DNA of 64,000 nt from Chryseobacterium defluvii (lineage in GTDB: Bacteria > Bacteroidota > Bacteroidia > Flavobacteriales > Weeksellaceae), in the NCBI RefSeq assembly GCF_003634775.1, contig NZ_RBXB01000001.1:62001-126000 (forward strand), given 5' to 3'. The notes below the pieces were generated by a model. It was not told the origin of the DNA and did no database searches. It saw only the letters and a program-made list of their open reading frames with translations. The position numbers and the translations under genes were made by a program. Shown one piece after another: positions 9,651 to 17,375 of the stretch (position 1 is the first letter of the stretch; each line of letters starts with the position of its first letter).

Positions 9651-9690
9651 AAATTTTAAATTTTAAATTTTGAATTTTAAATTATTTTAA
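9651..9690. repeat. Heptamer repeat between accB and accC
   Basis: Five 7-bp units in exact register: AAATTTT three times, then GAATTTT and AAATTAT, followed by TTTAAAC. It fills the part of the gap just upstream of the accC start. Similar phased repeats occur in other gaps of this window. Confidence 0.7.
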
Positions 9691-9736
9691 ACGAAAGAAC
9701 TTCATCTAAAATTTATAATCTATCATTTAAAATTCC

Positions 9737-10222
9737 TTAAGATGGATCTACTAAGAATAAAGGTTGATCATATTCTACAGGAGTAGCATCATCTACTAAG
9801 ATCTTAACGATTTTTCCGCTGATCTCAGACTCGATCTGGTTGAACAACTTCATCGCTTCGATAACACAAACTACCTTACCGGCAGAAACTTCATCCCCCA
9901 CATTTACAAATACATCCTTGTCAGGAGACGGTTTTCTATAGAAAGTACCGATCATTGGAGACTTAATAGCCACATATTTGCTGTCATCAGAAACCGCTTC
10001 AACTTTTTCTGCAGCAGCAGGAGATGCAACAGGAGCAGCTTGCGCCGGAGCTGCAACTTGCTGAGGAGCAGTGTGATAAACCGCTGGTTGTGCATACGCT
10101 ACCTCACTTCCGGCTAATGGAGTTTTAATAGTGATTTCGAAATCTTTTGTTTTGTATTTTACCTCTGATACTTCAGCTTTAGACACAAACTTGATAAGAT
10201 TTTGTATGTCTTTAATGTCCAT
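9737..10222 (-). CDS. accB: Acetyl-CoA carboxylase, biotin carboxyl carrier protein
   Basis: A 161-residue BCCP. The start is the ATG at 10222 (MDIKDIQNLIKFV), which is where the family begins; a longer reading from 10285 would run through the promoter. The first 35 residues form the conserved N-terminal helix-strand, then an Ala/Pro/Gln-rich linker (residues 42-75), then the biotinyl domain with EAMKLF, Lys125 being the biotin attachment site, and the usual PMIGTFYRKPSP thumb region. Carries biotin between AccC and the carboxyltransferase. It has its own predicted promoter behind the rpmF terminator, so its expression can be uncoupled from L32. Confidence 0.96.
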   Translation of the reverse strand: MDIKDIQNLIKFVSKAEVSEVKYKTKDFEITIKTPLAGSEVAYAQPAVYHTAPQQVAAPAQAAPVASPAAAEKVEAVSDDSKYVAIKSPMIGTFYRKPSPDKDVFVNVGDEVSAGKVVCVIEAMKLFNQIESEISGKIVKILVDDATPVEYDQPLFLVDPS

Positions 10223-10245
10223 AAATTTGATATTTGATTTTGAGC

Positions 10246-10278
10246 CAAAGATACCAAAAAATAACAAAAAGTAACAAA
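10246..10278 (-). promoter_or_regulatory. Predicted accB promoter
   Basis: Minus-strand Bacteroidetes-type promoter: TTTG at 10278-10275, a 21-bp spacer and TATCTTTG at 10253-10246, about 24 bp before the accB ATG. The upstream element overlaps the edge of the rpmF terminator hairpin. Confidence 0.55.
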
Positions 10279-10313
10279 AAACCACTCAATTTTATCAAAA
10301 TTGAGTGGTTTTT
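10276..10313 (-). terminator. Terminator of yceD-rpmF
   Basis: Strong hairpin: about 16-bp stem (aaaccactcaatttt and its complement) with a 3-nt loop and a run of T on the minus strand, 36 bp after the rpmF stop. The A-run on the other side would let it work in both directions. Confidence 0.85.
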
Positions 10314-10348
10314 GTATCAAAATAAGGTTTTTTAAAGAAAAATACCTC

Positions 10349-10552
10349 TTAGTTTTCTTCAGTAGTTTCAACTGTTTTTTCCAATACTACCTTACCTCTG
10401 TAGTATAGTTTTCCTTCATGCCAGTGAGCTCTGTGATAAAGGTGTAATTCACCAGTTGTTGCATCTTTAGCTAATTGAGGAACTACTGCTTTGTAGTGAG
10501 TTCTTCTCTTATCTCTTCTTGTAGACGACTGTCTTCTCTTTGGATGTGCCAT
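10349..10552 (-). CDS. rpmF: 50S ribosomal protein L32
   Basis: A 67-residue ribosomal protein: [19 protein letters not shown] at the N-terminus is diagnostic for L32, followed by the LYHRAHW block. No zinc-binding cysteine pairs are present, so it is the cysteine-free form. It follows yceD with a 62-bp gap, the gene order conserved across bacteria, and is closed by a strong terminator. In many Bacteroidetes fabH comes next; here accB does. Confidence 0.97.
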   Translation of the reverse strand: MAHPKRRQSSTRRDKRRTHYKAVVPQLAKDATTGELHLYHRAHWHEGKLYYRGKVVLEKTVETTEEN

Positions 10553-10573
10553 TTTGTAATAACTTTTTTAATT

Positions 10574-10602
10574 TGATGAGCGATGAGATTCATCATCTCA
10601 TC
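10574..10602. repeat. Inverted heptamer repeat between yceD and rpmF
   Basis: GATGAGC GATGAGA followed by the reverse complements TTCATCA TCTCATC. The core GATGAGAT/ATCTCATC (10582-10602) can form an 8-bp hairpin with a 5-nt loop in the yceD-rpmF message. Confidence 0.6.
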
Positions 10603-10614
10603 ATATTAATTATT

Positions 10615-11145
10615 TTAATTTTTATCTTTTAACTTTTTTAATGCGTCCCATCTCGGATCGCTTTCGTGTTCCTCTTCTTCAATTTCCTCGATATCTTTCG
10701 GGCTGAATTGCTCAAGGATTTTCAAATCTTCCTCACTTACGTTAGGCGATAACTTTTTCATAGGAATGGAAAGTACCACGTTTTCATAAATCAGCTGCGC
10801 TATATTGAACGCATAGTCTCCGGTTGGAATGGTAATCACATCTTCATCGCTATCGTCATACTCTTCTCCAAACTTCACCAAAACCTTGATTTGATTTTCA
10901 ATAGGATGATCGAATTCATCGTTGGTGATATCACAAACTAATTCTACCGTCCCATGTATTCCAATCTCAAATTCTAAAAAAGTAGTATGTTTATCAAGTA
11001 AAACATCCACTGTAATTTTAGGATTTGTAAATTCCTGATCAGTATCAAATAATTGAAAGAACGTTTTATCTATCTCAAATTTGAACTTATGCTTGCCGTT
11101 TTTTAATCCGGAAAAGCTTATGTCATAGTTTCTTAACTTGTCCAT
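10615..11145 (-). CDS. yceD: YceD family (DUF177) protein
   Basis: A 176-residue DUF177 protein, acidic at the C-terminus (IEEIEEEEHESDPRWDALKKL), with the conserved core VELVCDITNDEF near residue 95. Family members accompany rpmF and in plants and E. coli are linked to 23S rRNA processing and accumulation. The ATG at 11145 (MDKLRNYDISF) is chosen because an in-frame TTG at 11160 falls within the promoter. Note the predicted promoter ends only 12 bp before this ATG, so the leader would be about 6 nt. YceD and rpmF form one unit; pdxA lies 94 bp upstream in the same direction. Confidence 0.88.
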   Translation of the reverse strand: MDKLRNYDISFSGLKNGKHKFKFEIDKTFFQLFDTDQEFTNPKITVDVLLDKHTTFLEFEIGIHGTVELVCDITNDEFDHPIENQIKVLVKFGEEYDDSDEDVITIPTGDYAFNIAQLIYENVVLSIPMKKLSPNVSEEDLKILEQFSPKDIEEIEEEEHESDPRWDALKKLKDKN

Positions 11146-11157
11146 AAAATGAGTGTG

Positions 11158-11188
11158 CAAAAATATGCATTTTTTTTATAATTACAAA
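11158..11188 (-). promoter_or_regulatory. Predicted yceD-rpmF promoter
   Basis: Exact Bacteroidetes consensus on the minus strand: TTTG at 11188-11185, 19-bp spacer, TATTTTTG at 11165-11158. It sits immediately before the yceD ATG (11145), implying a very short mRNA leader. Confidence 0.7.
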
Positions 11189-11239
11189 TAAAATTTCTAA
11201 CAAATTATATAAAAATTATATAAGACTTATCTAAAAGTT

Positions 11240-12331
11240 TTATCCTTCCATGTCTTCGGGAAGATCTTCATCTATTCCGTTGTCCGCTACCATTTTCCTT
11301 GGCTGTAGGCGATTACTCATCAGGTCATTGTATTCGCTTCTGTTTTTGAAAATTTTAATAGCCGTAAAAATAGCTTCCGTAAAACTTTGCTCATCTGCAA
11401 TATTTTTTCCGGCGATATCATAGGCAACGCCATGATCGGGTGATGTTCTGATGTAAGGCATTCCTGCAGTATAGTTTACACCTTCTTCATAAGCAAGGGT
11501 TTTGAACGGAGCCAGTCCCTGATCATGATACATGGCTAAAACAGCATCAAAATTCTTGTATTTGTTCGGCTGGAAATAGCTGTCAGCCGGGAAAGGTCCG
11601 AAAGCCAGAATGCCATTGTCAGAAAGCTCTTGAATAGCAGGTCCGATAATTTCGATTTCCTCATTCCCGATAACACCTCCGTCTCCTGAATGCGGGTTAA
11701 GTCCCAAAACGGCAATTTTAGGTTTCTGGATACAGAAATCTTCAATCAATGTCTGGTTTAAAGCCCTGATCTGCTTCTTTATTTTTTCTTTAGAAATGTT
11801 TTCAGCTACTTTAGAAATAGGAATGTGATGGGTTGAAACTGCCACTTTTAATCCTTCGGAAACTAAAAACATCAAGCCTTTTTTATCGAATTTTTTTTCA
11901 AAATATCCTGTATGGCCTGCGTGCTTGAATCCCATTTTCATCATTTCGTCTTTGTTGATCGGAGCTGTAACCAAAACGTCTATATCTCCTTTCATTAAAG
12001 CTTCAGTGGCCGCCTCCAGAGAATCAATCGCCATTTTGGTAGATTCCTCCGTGGGGGTTCCCAACTCTACATTCACATTGTCTTTTACAAGATTTATCAT
12101 ATTCAGTTTTCCTCCCTGAGCCTGTGAAACTTCATTGATGTAATTAAAGTTCAGGTTCAGTTTGAAGATGTTTTTCTGAAAGGTAAATAATTTACCTGAG
12201 CCAAAAATTACCGGCGTGAAAAAATCTGTAATGGTTTTATCTTTCAGAGATTTCATGATGATTTCCGGACCTATTCCGTTAAAATCACCTATTGAAATTC
12301 CTACTCGTACTTTATGGTGTTTTGGGCTCAT
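11240..12331 (-). CDS. pdxA: 4-hydroxythreonine-4-phosphate dehydrogenase
   Basis: A 363-residue NAD-dependent dehydrogenase of the DXP-dependent vitamin B6 pathway; it oxidises 4-phosphohydroxy-L-threonine, which decarboxylates and is then condensed by PdxJ. Signatures: GISIGDFNGIGPEI at the N-terminus, the metal-site HAGHTGYF near residue 138, MYHDQGLAPFKTL near 265, and TSPDHGVAYDIAGK near 295. Slightly longer than the E. coli enzyme because of a C-terminal acidic tail. It diverges from ribE across a 49-bp gap holding a candidate -7 box for each gene (TAAATTTG at 12368-12361 for pdxA). Confidence 0.95.
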   Translation of the reverse strand: MSPKHHKVRVGISIGDFNGIGPEIIMKSLKDKTITDFFTPVIFGSGKLFTFQKNIFKLNLNFNYINEVSQAQGGKLNMINLVKDNVNVELGTPTEESTKMAIDSLEAATEALMKGDIDVLVTAPINKDEMMKMGFKHAGHTGYFEKKFDKKGLMFLVSEGLKVAVSTHHIPISKVAENISKEKIKKQIRALNQTLIEDFCIQKPKIAVLGLNPHSGDGGVIGNEEIEIIGPAIQELSDNGILAFGPFPADSYFQPNKYKNFDAVLAMYHDQGLAPFKTLAYEEGVNYTAGMPYIRTSPDHGVAYDIAGKNIADEQSFTEAIFTAIKIFKNRSEYNDLMSNRLQPRKMVADNGIDEDLPEDMEG

Positions 12332-12337
12332 TTTGAT

Positions 12338-12368
12338 TATCTTTGAAGATTAGAATTTTACAAATTTA
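12338..12368. promoter_or_regulatory. Candidate divergent -7 boxes, ribE and pdxA
   Basis: TATCTTTG at 12338-12345 points to ribE and TAAATTTG at 12368-12361 points to pdxA. Neither has a TTG element at the right distance, so these are only partial matches. Confidence 0.35.
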
Positions 12369-12380
12369 GCAAAAAATAAT

Positions 12381-12977
12381 ATGTTCACAGGAATTATTGA
12401 AGCAGTAGGTGTTATTGAGAAGATAGAAGAAAAAGGAAGTAATATCGATTTTACCCTGACCTGTCCTTTTACCAATGAGTTGAAAATTGATCAAAGTCTG
12501 GCGCATAACGGGTGTTGCTTAACGGTTGTTGAAATTAAAGGAGACCAGTATGTGGTTACCGCCATCAATGAAACCCTGGAAAAAACCAACCTTGGAAAAT
12601 GGGAGACGGGTACTGTGGTAAATCTTGAACGCTGTATGAAAATGGACGGACGGCTGGACGGGCATATTGTTCAGGGACACGTTGATACAACCGGTGAAGT
12701 GGTAGGCATTGAAAATAAAGACGGGAGCTATTATATTACCATTGGATATGAAGCTGGCGGAAACTTTGTTACCGTTCCGCAAGGCTCAATTACGGTGAAT
12801 GGAATTAGCCTGACGGTGGCTCATAGTGAACAATTTCAGTTTTCAGTGGCCATTATTCCATATACTTGGGAATTTACGAATATGCAGCATTTGAAAACAG
12901 GAGATAAGGTAAATCTGGAATTTGATATTATTGGTAAGTATATTGCTAGGTTAATTAATAAACAGAATGTCATTTAA
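12381..12977 (+). CDS. ribE: Riboflavin synthase, alpha subunit
   Basis: A 198-residue enzyme that dismutates two 6,7-dimethyl-8-ribityllumazine molecules into riboflavin. It opens with the invariant MFTGIIEAVG and contains the two lumazine-binding repeats: SLAHNGCCLTVVE near residue 37 with NLERCMKMDGRLDGHIVQGH, and the second with GSITVNGISLTVA near residue 137. Normal length. It overlaps the next gene, a sensor kinase, by 11 nt, so the two are made from one message. No FMN riboswitch precedes it; the 49-bp gap to pdxA is too short. Confidence 0.96.
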   Translation: MFTGIIEAVGVIEKIEEKGSNIDFTLTCPFTNELKIDQSLAHNGCCLTVVEIKGDQYVVTAINETLEKTNLGKWETGTVVNLERCMKMDGRLDGHIVQGHVDTTGEVVGIENKDGSYYITIGYEAGGNFVTVPQGSITVNGISLTVAHSEQFQFSVAIIPYTWEFTNMQHLKTGDKVNLEFDIIGKYIARLINKQNVI

Positions 12978-14421
12978 CAAGTATAAAGGGTATAGTTTGC
13001 GAAACCGGGTGTTTTTCGGTTTCTTATTCGTGTGTCTCTTAAGTGTTGCTGCTTCCTCATTAGTTCCCTACTATGTTTTAAGAAATAATTCCTTTGAACA
13101 GAGTAAGATAGATATGCAGGTGAAGACCAATGCGGTCATAAGATTTCTGGATTACGCAGTCAGTCGTTCGCTTATCGATACCAAAGATTTACCGGATGTA
13201 TTGGGGAATAAAATTTATGAAATAGCAGATATTAATCAGCATGATATCATTATCTATGACCTGAAAGGAAACTACCTGCTGTCTAATAAGGAGAGGGGTT
13301 TAATAGATCAGAAGAAAGTACCCATTAATATTGTTAATAAAATTCTTTCTACAGATGCAAGGGTGGATATAAAAGGGTATGATAAAACCAAAGATGCTAC
13401 CCTCACCTCATCCTATATGATTTTGAAGAATAATGCTTTAGAGCCTATTGCCATAGTTTATATTCCATTATATCATGATGAGTCTGCCTATTTTGATGTC
13501 CTTCATAAATACGTTAAATATATACTTTTAGTAGACATTTTTCTAATCCTTTTCAGTATCTGGATAAGTTGGATAACCTCCAATAATCTGGCAAAAACGA
13601 TTACAAAATTCTCGGATATGATTACAAGGATTACCTTGTTTGAAAATGAGCTTAGGCCTATCAGATATTATAAAAATGATGAATTGAATGCTCTGGCGAG
13701 AGCTTATAACAGGATGATCCTGCAAATTCAGGATCAAAAGGAAAGGTTGCGCTTCAAAGCCTCTGAAGAAGCGTGGCGGGAAATGGCCAAGCAGGTTGCC
13801 CATGAAGTCAAGAATCCTCTTACCCCCATGAAGCTTACTATTCAGAATTTCGAAAGAAAATTTGATCCGGAAGATCCTAATATAAGAGAAAGAGTAAAAC
13901 AGATGAGCAAGACCATGGTGGATCAGATCGACCTTATCGCTACCGTAGCTTCTGCTTTCTCGGAATTTGCCAAGCTTCCTGAAAAAAATAATGAGGTTAT
14001 TAATTTAAATGCCGAAGTGGAAGATATTCTGCGTGTTTTCAACGATGAAAGTATTTTCCTTCATGCTAATAAAAATAATATCATGGTCAATATGGACAGG
14101 ATTTACCTTTCCAGGATCATTACGAATCTTGTGACCAATGCCAAACAGGCAGAGAGTGATGAAAGAAAACTGATCATCAATGTGGATGTGGAGCAGCATC
14201 AGAGGAGAGTGATGATCTCTGTTCAGGATAACGGAATTGGTATCCCTGAAAATATGTATGAAAGAATTTTCGAGCCTAACTTTACTTCTAAAAACAGTGG
14301 GATGGGACTTGGATTATCTATGGTAAGAAAAATGGTTGAAGATTACAAAGGTGAAATTTCCTTGAAATCTGAAGTGGGTAAGGGGTCTACTTTCACCATT
14401 ACACTCCCTACTAATTTATAG
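12967..14421 (+). CDS. Sensor histidine kinase, NtrY-like
   Basis: A 484-residue membrane kinase. A first transmembrane helix (about 13-35), an extracytoplasmic region to about 180, a second helix (about 181-203), a HAMP linker, then the dimerisation box HEVKNPLTPMKLT with the phosphorylated His near residue 279, and the ATPase with N, G1 (DNGIGIPENMYERIFEP) and G2 (GMGLGLSMV) boxes. The H-box wording is that of NtrY/AtoS-type kinases that feed sigma-54 or orphan regulators. No response regulator is adjacent, so its partner is elsewhere. It is coupled to ribE upstream (11-nt overlap) and to the methyltransferase downstream (1-nt overlap). Confidence 0.92.
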   Translation: MSFNKYKGYSLRNRVFFGFLFVCLLSVAASSLVPYYVLRNNSFEQSKIDMQVKTNAVIRFLDYAVSRSLIDTKDLPDVLGNKIYEIADINQHDIIIYDLKGNYLLSNKERGLIDQKKVPINIVNKILSTDARVDIKGYDKTKDATLTSSYMILKNNALEPIAIVYIPLYHDESAYFDVLHKYVKYILLVDIFLILFSIWISWITSNNLAKTITKFSDMITRITLFENELRPIRYYKNDELNALARAYNRMILQIQDQKERLRFKASEEAWREMAKQVAHEVKNPLTPMKLTIQNFERKFDPEDPNIRERVKQMSKTMVDQIDLIATVASAFSEFAKLPEKNNEVINLNAEVEDILRVFNDESIFLHANKNNIMVNMDRIYLSRIITNLVTNAKQAESDERKLIINVDVEQHQRRVMISVQDNGIGIPENMYERIFEPNFTSKNSGMGLGLSMVRKMVEDYKGEISLKSEVGKGSTFTITLPTNL

Positions 14422-15128
14422 TGAAGCCTTTCAAGTTTAAACAATTCGAAATTCAGCAGTCGAAAGACGTTTTCCGGGTGGGAACGGATGGCGTTCTCCT
14501 TGGTTCTTTGGCTGGTGTAGAAAATGCTTCAACGGTTCTGGAAATTGGAACCGGAACCGGGCTGATTTCATTAATGTTAGCTCAAAGGAATCCACATGCT
14601 GAATTCCTGGGGATTGATATTAATGAATGGGCTGTAAAGCTTACGAAAAGCAATTTTGAGAATTCCGTTTTCAATTCAAGGCTGAACAATATGCTTCAGG
14701 ATTTTAAAACTTTTGAAACGACAGAAAAATTTGACCTGATTGTTTCCAATCCTCCCTATTTCGAAGAATCAGGTTCGGATAAAGATAAAGTGGCGCGGCA
14801 AACCGTTGAATTGAACTTTAAGCAGTTAATTTCAAAATCATCAGAACTGCTTTCTGAAAGAGGCATTTTATCAGTCATCATTCCTGTTGAGGTTGGAGAT
14901 GATTTCATTGGAATTGCTGTGGGGCATCAGCTGTTTTTAAACCGGAGGATCAATGTCAAAGGTATTGCCGGCTCAAAAATAAAAAGACTCATTCTTGAAT
15001 TTTCTGTGCATGAACAACCCGTTGAGGAATCTGAATTGATCATAGAAAAAAGTCCGAGACAATACTCGGACCAATATATTGAACTCACTAAAGAGTTTCA
15101 TGTTTTTGGTAAATCATTACTCAAATAA
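14421..15128 (+). CDS. Class I methyltransferase, TrmN6/YfiC-like
   Basis: A 235-residue SAM-dependent N6-adenine methyltransferase. It starts with GTG at 14421, inside the kinase stop (TAGTG). Motif I is VLEIGTGTGLISLML near residue 40, the acidic SAM ribose loop GIDINEWAV follows, and the catalytic IVSNPPYFEE motif near residue 110 marks N6-methyladenine enzymes. The N-terminal KPFKFKQFEIQQSKDVFRVG matches tRNA1(Val) A37 methyltransferases (TrmN6), and methylation of A37 in tRNA-Val is the likely reaction. Its 3' end overlaps the convergent ftsE by 12 nt. Confidence 0.88.
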   Translation: MKPFKFKQFEIQQSKDVFRVGTDGVLLGSLAGVENASTVLEIGTGTGLISLMLAQRNPHAEFLGIDINEWAVKLTKSNFENSVFNSRLNNMLQDFKTFETTEKFDLIVSNPPYFEESGSDKDKVARQTVELNFKQLISKSSELLSERGILSVIIPVEVGDDFIGIAVGHQLFLNRRINVKGIAGSKIKRLILEFSVHEQPVEESELIIEKSPRQYSDQYIELTKEFHVFGKSLLK

Positions 15129-15827
15129 TTCTGCTGTATCCAATACGGAAACTTTTCCGTCTTCACATCTTATCGCTTCTCCGGGGAAATTCTGGATCAT
15201 ATGGTAGTCGTGAGTGGCCATAACTACGGCTGCTCCGTTTTCCTTGGCTACCTGTTTTAGTAATGTCATAATTTCATTGGAGGTTTCGGGATCAAGGTTC
15301 CCTGTAGGCTCATCTGCCAAAATAAGATCAGGGTGATTTAATAAAGCCCTTGCAATAGCTATACGTTGTTGTTCCCCTCCTGAAAGTTCATGAGGCATTT
15401 TATGCTTTTTGCTTTTCATGTTTACGCTTTCAAGAACTTCGTTGATGCGCTCGTCCATCTTAGGCTTGTCGCTCCATCCCGTTGCTTCAAGAACAAACTT
15501 TAAGTTTTTCTCTACCGTCCTGTCTGAAAGCAATTGGAAATCCTGGAAAACGATTCCTAATTTTCTTCTCAAATTCGGAACATCCGACATTTTAAGCTTG
15601 GCAAGATCAAATCCTACAACACTTCCATGTCCGGAAGCCAAAGGGATATGCCCGTACAAAGTCTTTAAAAGTGAACTTTTTCCGGAACCTGTTTTACCGA
15701 TAAGGTAGCAGAATCGGCCTTTCTTGATGTTAAGGTTAACGTCAGAAAGAACAGTGAAGTTTTTTTGTGCGATTTTGGCGTGCTGTAAACTTATAATATT
15801 ATCTCCGGAAATATGGGTGTGTGGCAT
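15117..15827 (-). CDS. ftsE: Cell division ATP-binding protein FtsE
   Basis: A 236-residue ABC ATPase: Walker A GKTGSGKSS near residue 45, Q-loop VFQDFQLLSD, signature LSGGEQQRIAIARALL, Walker B LILADEPTGNLDPET and H-loop MATHDYHM. The wording of the signature and D-loop fits FtsE, which with FtsX activates peptidoglycan hydrolases at the division septum; lipoprotein-release or MacB ATPases are close alternatives. FtsX is not adjacent, which is usual in Bacteroidetes. The gene stands alone, with rpmH downstream in the same direction behind its own promoter. Confidence 0.85.
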   Translation of the reverse strand: MPHTHISGDNIISLQHAKIAQKNFTVLSDVNLNIKKGRFCYLIGKTGSGKSSLLKTLYGHIPLASGHGSVVGFDLAKLKMSDVPNLRRKLGIVFQDFQLLSDRTVEKNLKFVLEATGWSDKPKMDERINEVLESVNMKSKKHKMPHELSGGEQQRIAIARALLNHPDLILADEPTGNLDPETSNEIMTLLKQVAKENGAAVVMATHDYHMIQNFPGEAIRCEDGKVSVLDTAELFE

Positions 15828-15911
15828 AATTCAGTTTTAAAGTGCTGTTTTTAATTCAGAATTTAAAAATAGAAAAAAGAAATGTAAGGAACTAAATTTT
15901 AGTAAATTTTA

Positions 15912-15947
15912 ACAACAAAAAATGCCTGAAAAACTTCTTTTCAAGCA
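15912..15947 (-). terminator. Terminator of rpmH
   Basis: 10-bp stem (tgcctgaaaa with ttttcaagca) and 5-nt loop, then a T-rich tract on the minus strand. The single non-Watson-Crick position is C-A in plus-strand RNA but G-U in minus-strand RNA, so the hairpin fits the rpmH message. Confidence 0.7.
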
Positions 15948-15974
15948 TGATTTGTATATGATAATTCAAGAAAA

Positions 15975-16133
15975 TTATCTCTTAGCGCGTGATGCACTTA
16001 CAGTTAATCTCTTTCTGCCTTTAGCTCTTCTCGCAGCCAAAACTCTTCTTCCATTTGGCGTAGACATTCTTTCTCTGAAACCGTGTTTGTTTCTTCTCTT
16101 TCTTTCTGATGGCTGGAATGTTCTTTTACTCAT
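15975..16133 (-). CDS. rpmH: 50S ribosomal protein L34
   Basis: A short gene of 52 codons plus stop that is easily missed. The product begins [19 protein letters not shown] and continues with [20 protein letters not shown], the L34 signature, and ends in a basic tail. In most bacteria rpmH sits beside rnpA and dnaA; here it is a single gene with its own consensus promoter and terminator, as in other Bacteroidetes. Translation starts at ATG 16133, about 40 nt after the predicted transcription start. Confidence 0.97.
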   Translation of the reverse strand: MSKRTFQPSERKRRNKHGFRERMSTPNGRRVLAARRAKGRKRLTVSASRAKR

Positions 16134-16178
16134 TACTATTATATTTAAATCGTAATTATCTATTTATTTTTCAGGTTG

Positions 16179-16209
16179 CAAAGATATGGTTTTTTTTAAA
16201 AGTTACAAA
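16179..16209 (-). promoter_or_regulatory. Predicted rpmH promoter
   Basis: Exact Bacteroidetes consensus on the minus strand: TTTG at 16209-16206, 19-bp spacer, TATCTTTG at 16186-16179. Confidence 0.75.
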
Positions 16210-16367
16210 TTTTAATTACTTTTTTTTAAAATTATTCGAAATGTTTTTTAATCGGCTGCTGATAAAAGCCGGCTGTAAATCATATTCTTTATATTCAAAA
16301 ATTAATGGTAATGTTTATTTAAAAGCTTTATCTTTGGAGACTCAAATTTAAACAAAAATAAACACGC

Positions 16368-17375
16368 ATGATGTTTACACCGACGGAACTTTTAGAAATT
16401 AATACACTCCTCTCTCCGGAAAGCAAAATAGTTATTCTAACGCATTATAATCCTGATGGAGATGCTATTGGTTCCAGCTTTGGGTTAAAACATTATTTAA
16501 AAGCCAAAGGGATTCATGCTGAGGTAATTGTTCCGAATGATTTTCCGAAATTTCTGAAATGGATGCCTGAATCCAGAAAAGCAATCATTGCCGAGTATAA
16601 AAGAAAAGTGGCTTTTGATCTGATCAGTGAAGCGGATGTTATTTTTTGTTTAGATTTTAATGCCCCTTCAAGGATTGGTATTGTAGGTGACTGGCTAATT
16701 AAAGCTACCGGAAAGAAAATCCTTATTGATCATCATCAGCAACCTGAGCCGTTCGATTATGTGTATTCGGATACCGTTATTCCGGCTACCTCTCAGATGA
16801 TTTATCATTTTATTGAAGCCTTGGATGATGAAAAGCTGGTGAATAAAGATATTGCTGAATGCCTTTATACAGGTATTATGACGGATACCGGAGGGTTTCG
16901 TTTCCGCTCCACAAGCGCAACTACCCACAGAATTATTGCCAATTTAATTGAAAAGGGGGCGGATCCTTCCATGATCACCTCTAATACTTGGGATACGAAT
17001 ACGGTTTCCCGCCTTCATTTACTTTCTTTAATTTTAGGACGAATTGAAGTGGTTCATGACGGAACTGTTGCTGTTTTATCCTTAACAAGAAAAGAATTAC
17101 AGCAATATGGTTTCCAGAAAGGGGATACGGAAGGTTTTGTGAATTATGGACTGAGTATTATGGGCGTAAAAATGTCCGCTTTCTTTATGGAAGATCTTTA
17201 TGAAGACTTTATTAAAATTTCATTCAGAAGCAAAGATGATGTGGATGTGAACCAATTCTCCAGAAAATATTTCAATGGCGGAGGTCATATTAATGCCGCC
17301 GGAGGCAAATCCTATGAATCTTTACCGGATACCATCGAAACATTTAAGAAAAGGGTGGAAGAATTTCAGCTGTAA
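16368..17375 (+). CDS. DHH/DHHA1 phosphoesterase (NrnA-like)
   Basis: A 335-residue bifunctional nanoRNase/pAp phosphatase-type protein. The DHH domain shows the metal ligands ILTHYNPDGDAIGSS near residue 27, FCLDFNAPSRI near 93 and the name-giving LIDHHQQPEP near 118, plus GIMTDTGGFRF; the C-terminal DHHA1 domain has FNGGGHINAAGGKS. Such enzymes degrade 2-5 nt RNAs and pAp or hydrolyse linear c-di-nucleotides in the cytosol. It is a single gene ending right against the convergent patatin gene. A TATCTTTG box at 16329-16336 is the likely -7 element, without a matching upstream TTG. Confidence 0.9.
   Translation: MMFTPTELLEINTLLSPESKIVILTHYNPDGDAIGSSFGLKHYLKAKGIHAEVIVPNDFPKFLKWMPESRKAIIAEYKRKVAFDLISEADVIFCLDFNAPSRIGIVGDWLIKATGKKILIDHHQQPEPFDYVYSDTVIPATSQMIYHFIEALDDEKLVNKDIAECLYTGIMTDTGGFRFRSTSATTHRIIANLIEKGADPSMITSNTWDTNTVSRLHLLSLILGRIEVVHDGTVAVLSLTRKELQQYGFQKGDTEGFVNYGLSIMGVKMSAFFMEDLYEDFIKISFRSKDDVDVNQFSRKYFNGGGHINAAGGKSYESLPDTIETFKKRVEEFQL

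Noticed and set aside
10223..10285. Longer accB start (21 more codons)
   Set aside because: It crosses the predicted promoter and rpmF terminator; the BCCP family starts at MDIKDIQNL (10222).
12332..12380. Possible FMN riboswitch ahead of ribE
   Set aside because: The intergenic gap is only 49 bp and none of the conserved RFN elements is present.
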